Shown here one piece after another: positions 58,766 to 64,000 of a DNA stretch of 64,000 bases. Positions within the stretch are counted from its first letter, which is position 1; each line of letters begins with the position of its first letter. The DNA lies in contig NZ_FPAB01000003.1 in NCBI RefSeq assembly GCF_900116145.1, forward strand, positions 682,184 to 746,183. The letters are read 5' to 3'. Made by a program: the position numbers and the translations under genes. The DNA comes from Streptomyces harbinensis. GTDB taxonomy: Bacteria; Actinomycetota; Actinomycetes; Streptomycetales; Streptomycetaceae. Under the pieces are notes generated by a model that searched no databases, was not told the DNA's origin, and saw nothing but the letters and a program-made list of their open reading frames with translations.

Positions 58766-59875
58766 ATGCGCCGACGCAGTGTGCTCCGCCTGGGCACGGC
58801 CGCCCTGGCCGCCCCCGCCGTCCTCGCTCTCCCCACCGGTACGGCGCGGGCCGCCGGCCTCGCCATCCGGGGCGTCGACCTGTCCTCGCTCCCCAAGGGC
58901 GAGGACAAGGGCGCCGTCTTCCGCTACGCCGACGGCACCCGGGGCGACGCCGTACGGATCCTGCGCGAGGCCGGCGCCAACTGGGCCCGGATCAAGGTCT
59001 GGGTCGACGCGGCCGACGGCTACCACGGCAAGCCCCACCTGCTGGCCATGGCCCGCCGGATCCAGGACCAGGGCATGCGGCTGCTGGTGGACTTCCACTA
59101 CTCCGACACCTGGGCCGACCCGGGCAAGCAGTTCAAGCCCGCCGCCTGGACCAGCCTCACCGGCGCCGCCCTGGAAGCGGCGCTGGCCGAGCACACCGCC
59201 GACATCCTCGGCTCACTGGCCCGGCAGGGCACCCCGGCGGCCATGGCGCAGATCGGCAACGAGATCAACGGCGGGATGCTCTGGCCGGACGGCCGCAGCA
59301 CCGACTGGGGCCGGCTCGCCGGGCTGCTGAACGCCGGGGTGACGGCGGCGCGTTCCGCCTCGCCCGGCATCCGGATCGCGCTGCACCTCGCCGAGGGCGG
59401 CGACAACGGCGGCACCCGCTGGTGGTTCGACAACGCGGTGGCGCGCGGCGTCTCCTTCGACGTCATCGCGCTGTCCTTCTACGGCTACTGGCACGGCACC
59501 CTCGCCGAGTTGCGCACCAATCTGCACGACGCGGCGAGCCGGTACGGGCGGGACGTGCTGGTGGCCGAGACCGCCTACCCGTTCCGGCTCGGCAGCAAGG
59601 ACAGCCACCCCGACATCATCGCCGAACCCTCCCAGCTGGTGCCCGGCTACCCGGCCACCCCACAGGGCCAGGCCGCCTGGATGCGGGACATCGGCGAGGT
59701 GGTCGCCTCGGTGCCCGGCGGGCGCGGGCTCGGCATCTTCTACTGGGAGCCGGCCTGGACGGCGGTGCCCGGCAACGGCTGGGACGAGACCGACCCGTCC
59801 TCCGGCAACGGCTGGGAGAACCAGGCCCTGTTCGACTACGACGACCGCGCGCTGCCCGCCATGTGGTGGCCGTAG
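58766..59875 (+). CDS. ganB: Secreted GH53 endo-beta-1,4-galactanase
   Basis: 369 aa. Signal peptide MRRRSVLRLGTAALAAPAVLALP, with a Tat-like Arg pair. GH53 motifs: GVDLSSLPK, LVDFHYSDTWADPGKQ, acid/base Glu166 in IGNEINGGMLWPDG, LHLAEGGDNGG and nucleophile Glu268 in LVAETAYP. It cleaves type I arabinogalactan or galactan side chains of pectin outside the cell. Lies 119 bases after GH42 on the same strand. Confidence 0.93.
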   Translation: MRRRSVLRLGTAALAAPAVLALPTGTARAAGLAIRGVDLSSLPKGEDKGAVFRYADGTRGDAVRILREAGANWARIKVWVDAADGYHGKPHLLAMARRIQDQGMRLLVDFHYSDTWADPGKQFKPAAWTSLTGAALEAALAEHTADILGSLARQGTPAAMAQIGNEINGGMLWPDGRSTDWGRLAGLLNAGVTAARSASPGIRIALHLAEGGDNGGTRWWFDNAVARGVSFDVIALSFYGYWHGTLAELRTNLHDAASRYGRDVLVAETAYPFRLGSKDSHPDIIAEPSQLVPGYPATPQGQAAWMRDIGEVVASVPGGRGLGIFYWEPAWTAVPGNGWDETDPSSGNGWENQALFDYDDRALPAMWWP

Positions 59876-59895
59876 CCCCACCGGGCACAGCACAG

Positions 59896-59941
59896 CACGG
59901 CCCCCGGTGTACCGTCTCCGGACGGGACACCGGGGGCCGTG
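59896..59941. terminator. Bidirectional terminator between ganB and ectD
   Basis: 15-bp perfect stem, 59896-59910 with 59927-59941, between two convergent stop codons. Confidence 0.85.
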
Positions 59942-59958
59942 TGCTGCGCCCGCGCCCG

Positions 59959-60858
59959 CTAGCGCACCGGGGTGAAGTCCCGGGCCCCGATGTAGTCGGG
60001 GCGCGGCACCGGTGCGGCGAAGGGCTCGACCGCCGTGTTCTCCACGCTGTTGAAGACGATGAAGACATTGCTGCGCGGGTACGGGGTGATGTTGTCCCCG
60101 GAACCGTGCATGCAGTTGCAGTCGAACCAGGTCGCCGAACCGGCCGGGCCGGTGAACAGCTTGATGCCGTGCTCCTGCGCGAACCGGGTCAGGGCCTCGT
60201 CCGACGGGGTCCCCGCGTCCTGCATCTGGAGCGACTTCTTGTAGTTGTCCTTCGGCGTCTCGCCGGCGCAGCCCAGGAACGTCTGATGCGAACCCGGCAT
60301 GATCATCAGCCCGCCGTTGGTGTCGTAGTTCTCGGTCAGCGCGATCGACACCGAGATCGTCCGCATCCGGGGCAGTCCGTCCTCGGCGTGCCAGGTCTCG
60401 AAGTCCGAGTGCCAGTAGAACCCGCTGGCACCGAACCCCGGCTTGACGTTGATCCGCGACTGGTGGACGTACACGTCCGACCCCAGGATCTGCCGCGCCG
60501 TCCCCACCACCCGGGGGTCGCGCACCAGGCCGGCGAACACCTCGCTGATCCGGTGCACCTCGAACACCGAGCGGATCTCCTGGGACTTCGGCTCCACGAT
60601 CGAGCGTTCGTCCGCCCGGATGTCCGGGTCGGTGATCAGCCGGTCCAGTTCGGCGCGGTAGCCCGCCACCTCGTCGGGGGTGATGAGCTGTTCGACGGAG
60701 AGGAATCCGTCCCGCTCCAGACCGGCCAGCTGCTCCGCGCCGACCGGCCCCGGCGTGCCGGGCGGTGACCACACCACCGGGTCCTGCCGCGGGGTGGACA
60801 CCTCGGTGGCGCCGCGGGTCGGGTACAGGTCAGCGGTGCGTTCGCGGGCGATGGTCAT
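59959..60858 (-). CDS. ectD: Ectoine 5-hydroxylase EctD
   Basis: 299 aa Fe(II)/2-oxoglutarate dioxygenase. Iron ligands His150 and Asp152 in FYWHSDFETWH and His251 in FDCNCMHGSGDN; the EctD signature region continues as GLPRMRTISVSIALTENYDTNGGLM. It converts ectoine to 5-hydroxyectoine. Last gene of the ect operon, 69 bases after ectC. Confidence 0.96.
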   Translation of the reverse strand: MTIARERTADLYPTRGATEVSTPRQDPVVWSPPGTPGPVGAEQLAGLERDGFLSVEQLITPDEVAGYRAELDRLITDPDIRADERSIVEPKSQEIRSVFEVHRISEVFAGLVRDPRVVGTARQILGSDVYVHQSRINVKPGFGASGFYWHSDFETWHAEDGLPRMRTISVSIALTENYDTNGGLMIMPGSHQTFLGCAGETPKDNYKKSLQMQDAGTPSDEALTRFAQEHGIKLFTGPAGSATWFDCNCMHGSGDNITPYPRSNVFIVFNSVENTAVEPFAAPVPRPDYIGARDFTPVR

Positions 60859-60927
60859 GGTGCGTGCCTTCCCTTCCGTTTCCGGTGGTGGGGTGGGTGA
60901 TGCGGCTGTCGGCGGGGCTTTCGGGGA

Positions 60928-61332
60928 TCAGCTCACCTCCGGCTCGGTCAGCAGCGGGTAGACGCCGTTCTCGTCGTGGTCCTCGCGGCCGGTCACCGGC
61001 GGGTTGAAGACGCACAGCACCTTGAAGTCCGTCTTCGGGCGGACGGTGTGCTTCTCGTGGCCGTCCAGCAGGTACATCGTCCCGGGGGTGATCAGATGCT
61101 TCTCGCCGGTGTCGTCATTGGTCAGTTCGGCCTCGCCCGACACGCAGAAGACCGCTTCCACGTGGTTGGCGTACCACATCGAGGTCTCGGTGCCGGCGTA
61201 CAGCACCGTCTCGTGCAGGGAGAACCCGACGCGCTCCTTGGCCAGGATGATGCGCTTGCTGCGCCAGGTGCCCGACGCGGACTCGATGTCGCGGTCGGTG
61301 CCCTCGATGTCGCTGATGGATCGGACGATCAC
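60928..61332 (-). CDS. ectC: Ectoine synthase EctC
   Basis: 134 aa cupin, starting [37 protein letters not shown] and [17 protein letters not shown] are the cupin motifs with metal and substrate residues. Cyclises N-gamma-acetyl-diaminobutyrate to ectoine. Confidence 0.96.
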   Translation of the reverse strand: MIVRSISDIEGTDRDIESASGTWRSKRIILAKERVGFSLHETVLYAGTETSMWYANHVEAVFCVSGEAELTNDDTGEKHLITPGTMYLLDGHEKHTVRPKTDFKVLCVFNPPVTGREDHDENGVYPLLTEPEVS

Positions 61333-61401
61333 GGTGTGGGACTTCCCTTCTCGTTTCTCGTTTCCGGGGGTGTGGCCGGCGGTGCGGGTGCGCGCCGCCG
61401 G

Positions 61402-62670
61402 TCAGTCGGTGTCCCGGACGGCGCGGGTGACGATGCGCAGGCCCTCGTCCAGCTCCTCCGGGGTGATGGTGAGCGGGGGCAGGAACTTGACGACCTCGCT
61501 CTGCGGTCCCGAGGTCTCCAGCAGCAGCCCCAGCTCGAAGGCGCGCCGGCACACGGCGGTGGCGCGGGCCGGGTCCTGGAACTCCAGCCCCCAGACCAGG
61601 CCGCGGCCCCGGAAGGTCGCGCCGGCGTGGGCGTGTTCGGTGACGATGTCGCGCAGCGTCCGCTCGATCCGCTCGCCGCGCGCCAGGGTCTGCTTCTCCA
61701 TCTGGCCGTCGGTCCAGTAGGTGTTGAGCGCGGCGGCGGCGGTGACGAAGGCGGGGTTGTTGCCGCGGAAGGTGCCGTTGTGCTCGCCCGGCTCCCAGAT
61801 GTCCAGCGCGGGGCGGAAGAGGGTCAGGGCCAGCGGCAGCCCGTACCCGCCGATGGACTTGGAGACGGTGATGATGTCCGGCACGATGCCCGCCTCCTCG
61901 AAGGAGAAGAACGGTCCGGTACGGCCGCAGCCCATCTGGATGTCGTCGACGATCAGCAGCATGTCGTGGCGGCGGCACAGGTCCGCCAGCGCGCGCAGCC
62001 ACTCGGCGCGGGCCACGTTGATGCCGCCCTCGCCCTGGACGGTCTCCACGATCACGGCGGCGGGCTGGTTGAGGCCGGAGCCGGAGTCCTCCAGCAGCCG
62101 CTCGAACCAGATGAAGTCCGGGGTGCGGCCGTCCAGGTAGTCGTCGAACGGCATCGGGGTGCCGTGCACCAGCGGGATGCCGGCCCCGGCGCGCTTGAAG
62201 GCGTTGCCGGTGACGGCCAGCGAGCCGAGCGACATGCCGTGGAAGGCGTTGGTGAACGAGACGATCGACTCGCGGCCCTTCACCTTGCGGGCCAGCTTCA
62301 GCGCCGACTCCACCGCGTTGGTGCCGGTGGGGCCGGGGAACATCACCTTGTGGTCCATGTCGCGGGGGCGCAGCACCACGTCGCGGAAGGTCTCCAGGAA
62401 GGCCCGCTTGGCGGTGGTGGACATGTCCAGCGCATGGGTGATGCCGTCGCGCTCCAGGTAGTCGATCAGGGCGCGTTTGAGGACGGGGTTGTTGTGCCCG
62501 TAGTTGAGCGAGCCCGCCCCGGCGAAGAAGTCGAGATAGGTGCGGCCGTCCTCGTCGTACAGGTAGCTGCCCTGGGCCCGGTCGAAGATGGCGGGCCAGC
62601 TGCGGCAGTAGCTGCGGACTTCGGACTCCACTGCCTCGAAGACGCTCAGATCGGGCTGGGTGATGGTCAC
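61402..62670 (-). CDS. ectB: Diaminobutyrate-2-oxoglutarate transaminase EctB
   Basis: 422 aa from a GTG with GGGAGA before it; the longer open frame upstream is not coding. Class III aminotransferase: FFAGAGSLNYGHNNP, FPGPTGTNAVESALKLARKVKGRE, LLIVDDIQMGCGRTG and VSKSIGGYGLPLAL with the PLP lysine. Makes L-2,4-diaminobutyrate from aspartate semialdehyde. Confidence 0.96.
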   Translation of the reverse strand: MTITQPDLSVFEAVESEVRSYCRSWPAIFDRAQGSYLYDEDGRTYLDFFAGAGSLNYGHNNPVLKRALIDYLERDGITHALDMSTTAKRAFLETFRDVVLRPRDMDHKVMFPGPTGTNAVESALKLARKVKGRESIVSFTNAFHGMSLGSLAVTGNAFKRAGAGIPLVHGTPMPFDDYLDGRTPDFIWFERLLEDSGSGLNQPAAVIVETVQGEGGINVARAEWLRALADLCRRHDMLLIVDDIQMGCGRTGPFFSFEEAGIVPDIITVSKSIGGYGLPLALTLFRPALDIWEPGEHNGTFRGNNPAFVTAAAALNTYWTDGQMEKQTLARGERIERTLRDIVTEHAHAGATFRGRGLVWGLEFQDPARATAVCRRAFELGLLLETSGPQSEVVKFLPPLTITPEELDEGLRIVTRAVRDTD

Positions 62671-62741
62671 GGCGTTCTCCCTGGGGGATGAGGTACGCGA
62701 AGAGATGGGGTGGTCGGTGGGGGAGGGGAGGACGTACGGGC

Positions 62742-63308
62742 TCAGGGCCCGTCGGGTGCCGGGACGGGGCCGATCCGGTGGAGCACCTCCGGCTGGTGCC
62801 CGCGCTCCGGGAAGCTCCCGGAGTCGAACAGGACCTCGCGTTCGACGGGGGCGCCGTGGCGCTGCGCGAAGGAGGCGAACAGCCGGTTGGAGGCGGTGTT
62901 GTCCGGTGTGATGGTGGTTTCCACCATGTTCACCCCCCACTCGCGGCCCGTGCGCCCGACCAGGCCGTCCAGCATGGCCGCGGCCAGGCCCTTGCCGCGC
63001 TGGGCCGCGTCGACGGCCACCTGCCAGATCAGCAGGGTGCGCGGGGCCTCGGGGCGGGTGTAGCCGGTGATGAACCCGACCGGCTCGCCGGTGCTGTCCC
63101 GTGCCACGATGGAGGTACCGGCGTAGTCACGGCACCACAGAAGGTAGCTGTAGGAGGAGTTCAGGTCGAGGGCCCGGGAGTCGCGGGCAATGCGCCACAA
63201 TGCGGCTCCGTCCTCGGGACGCGGGCTCTCCAGCCGCAGTCCGCCGGCTATTTCCTGGAATTCTTGGTCGGCACGTGCATGGTCTGCTTGTGCGGGGGTC
63301 ATGCGCAT
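62742..63308 (-). CDS. ectA: Diaminobutyrate acetyltransferase EctA
   Basis: 188 aa GNAT protein: LRLESPRPEDGAALWRIARDS, LDLNSSYSYLLWCRDYAGTSIVA, WQVAVDAAQRGKGLAAAML with the acetyl-CoA loop and GVNMVETTITPDN. Acetylates diaminobutyrate. An in-frame ATG two codons further in is an alternative start. First gene of the ect operon; ectA-B-C-D gaps are about 70 bases each. Confidence 0.95.
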   Translation of the reverse strand: MRMTPAQADHARADQEFQEIAGGLRLESPRPEDGAALWRIARDSRALDLNSSYSYLLWCRDYAGTSIVARDSTGEPVGFITGYTRPEAPRTLLIWQVAVDAAQRGKGLAAAMLDGLVGRTGREWGVNMVETTITPDNTASNRLFASFAQRHGAPVEREVLFDSGSFPERGHQPEVLHRIGPVPAPDGP

Positions 63309-63654
63309 CGAATTTACCGAGCATGGAAGGAAATCGCATCGCGAGTGGGGGTTACCCGGGCGGTGGTGGTTATGTTATGGGGGCGGGGGCGCAGCACTCC
63401 GCTGTGCCCGGTGGATTGTCCGGTTATGTCGGCTAGTTACCGGGACAAAGCGGGCATCGAGCCGCCGTTTGTAACGGATGCGTAACGACGGCGTGACCTC
63501 TTCATGTGAGTGTGGCCTTGCTGACATCCACCGCAATGCGCGCGTTTAAGGTCCCGAAAAGCGGGCAGGAGCGCCTTGATATGTCGGCTGATAATTCACC
63601 TGGAAAGAGCACCCGTGGCGCTTGTTGAAAAGACACCGAATTGACGTTCCGCAT
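63309..63654. other. Intergenic region holding the ectABCD control sequences
   Basis: 346 bases with clearly lower GC than the flanks and no credible gene. It must contain the ectA promoter. Apart from the GlnR-like repeat listed separately I see no strong hairpin or long repeat. Confidence 0.7.
63471..63486 (-). promoter_or_regulatory. GlnR/MtrA-like direct repeat upstream of ectA
   Basis: On the minus strand GTTAC-GCATCC-GTTAC, two copies spaced 11 bases apart, 163-178 bases before the ectA start. GlnR sites are built from gTnAc-N6-GaAAc units with this period, and GlnR is known to repress ectABCD in Streptomyces coelicolor. The second unit matches only partly. Confidence 0.45.
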
Positions 63655-64000
63655 TCACCGGAAACCGCCTTCCGCGGTCAGCGGGCCGTCCGCCGCCGTC
63701 GCCCGCACGAGGTAACGGTCGTACCCGGGTTCGTGTCCGCCGGCCGGATGGTCGTACTGCGCGGCGAACACATGCTCCCCGGCCGGCACCTCGGCCCCCG
63801 GCCGCAGCACCCAGCGGTGCACCAGCTCCTCGCCCTCCTGGCTCACCGTCAGATCGAAGTCCTCGCCCGGCAGGGTCCGCCAGGCCCCCGTCGAGCGCAC
63901 TCCGTCCCCGCCCCGCACCCGCAGCTCCAGCGAGAACGCCGTCAGCGGCAGCTCGGTCCGCACCGTCACATTGCTCTGCGACCAGGACGCGTGACTGCCC
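63655..64000 (-). CDS. C-terminal part of an unidentified protein (5' end beyond window)
   Basis: The frame stays open to the window edge, so this is the last 114 residues of a longer gene, not a 104-residue gene starting at 63969. The fragment begins GSHASWSQSNVTVRTELPL and reads as a beta-sandwich (TAFSLELRVRGGDGV, DFDLTVSQEGEELVHRWVL, PAGEHVFAAQYDHPAGG), like an Ig- or CBM-type module at the end of secreted or membrane-anchored actinobacterial proteins. Function not recognised. Confidence 0.65.
   Translation of the reverse strand, partial: GSHASWSQSNVTVRTELPLTAFSLELRVRGGDGVRSTGAWRTLPGEDFDLTVSQEGEELVHRWVLRPGAEVPAGEHVFAAQYDHPAGGHEPGYDRYLVRATAADGPLTAEGGFR

Noticed and set aside
63655..63969. 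A complete 104-residue gene starting at 63969
   Set aside because: The frame continues open to base 64000 with sensible coding sequence, so this is the 3' part of a longer gene.

Overview
This is high-GC actinobacterial DNA, almost certainly Streptomyces. Coding GC is strongly biased to the third codon position, GTG starts and ATGA overlaps are common, and promoters resemble TTGAC-N17/18-TAGNNT. The gene families (SufR-led suf operon, ectABCD, EI24, PhoX, LacI-controlled sugar ABC operons) are typical of the genus. I found no rRNA, tRNA, CRISPR array, transposase or phage gene.

Region 1 (1-9.15 kb) is a co-directional biosynthetic cluster matching the Streptomyces alboniger puromycin (pur) cluster: NUDIX hydrolase (pur7), Gfo/Idh/MocA dehydrogenase (pur10), PLP aminotransferase (pur4), monophosphatase (pur3), puromycin N-acetyltransferase (pac), O-methyltransferase (dmpM) and a 14-TM exporter (pur8). 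Two expected genes are absent from their places: pur5 (N6-methyltransferase) and pur6 (LmbC-like adenylating enzyme). The pur6 slot holds instead a 753-residue protein with a caspase/CHAT/gingipain-like His-Cys fold and a four-cysteine zinc ribbon. This looks like a divergent aminonucleoside cluster and is the most interesting part of the window.

Region 2 (9.15-15 kb) is a carbohydrate ABC importer with a Gfo/Idh/MocA enzyme, divergent from a LacI-type repressor, with two CAACC-type operators between them. Region 3 (15-21.9 kb) is sufR-sufB-sufD-Rieske-sufC-sufS-sufU-sufT for Fe-S cluster assembly, followed by a strong terminator. Region 4 (21.9-29 kb) holds housekeeping and orphan genes: a Cys-rich small protein, an SMR pump, dapD, EI24, dapA, a large secreted nuclease and an unknown 502-residue protein. 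Region 5 (29-31.5 kb) is a TetR/MFS efflux pair.

Region 6 (31.7-59.9 kb) reads as a pectin-utilisation island, interrupted by a few unrelated genes. It has a secreted beta-helix protein and a PL1 pectate lyase, a GntR-headed operon of sugar-acid dehydratases, uronate dehydrogenase, 5-dehydro-4-deoxyglucarate dehydratase, an IclR regulator divergent from a 2-oxoglutarate semialdehyde dehydrogenase, and a complete galactan (gan) module (ABC importer, LacI, GH42, GH53). Uronate and pentonate branches would meet at 2-oxoglutarate semialdehyde. The key catabolic promoters share a -35/-10 pattern and a CATATAyxGrGAC-like motif. Unrelated genes here are a beta-lactamase-like hydrolase, an AzgA-type purine permease, a second TetR/MFS pair and a PhoX-type phosphatase.

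Region 7 (59.9-64 kb) is ectABCD for ectoine/5-hydroxyectoine, with a GlnR-like site upstream, and the 3' part of an unidentified gene running off the right edge.
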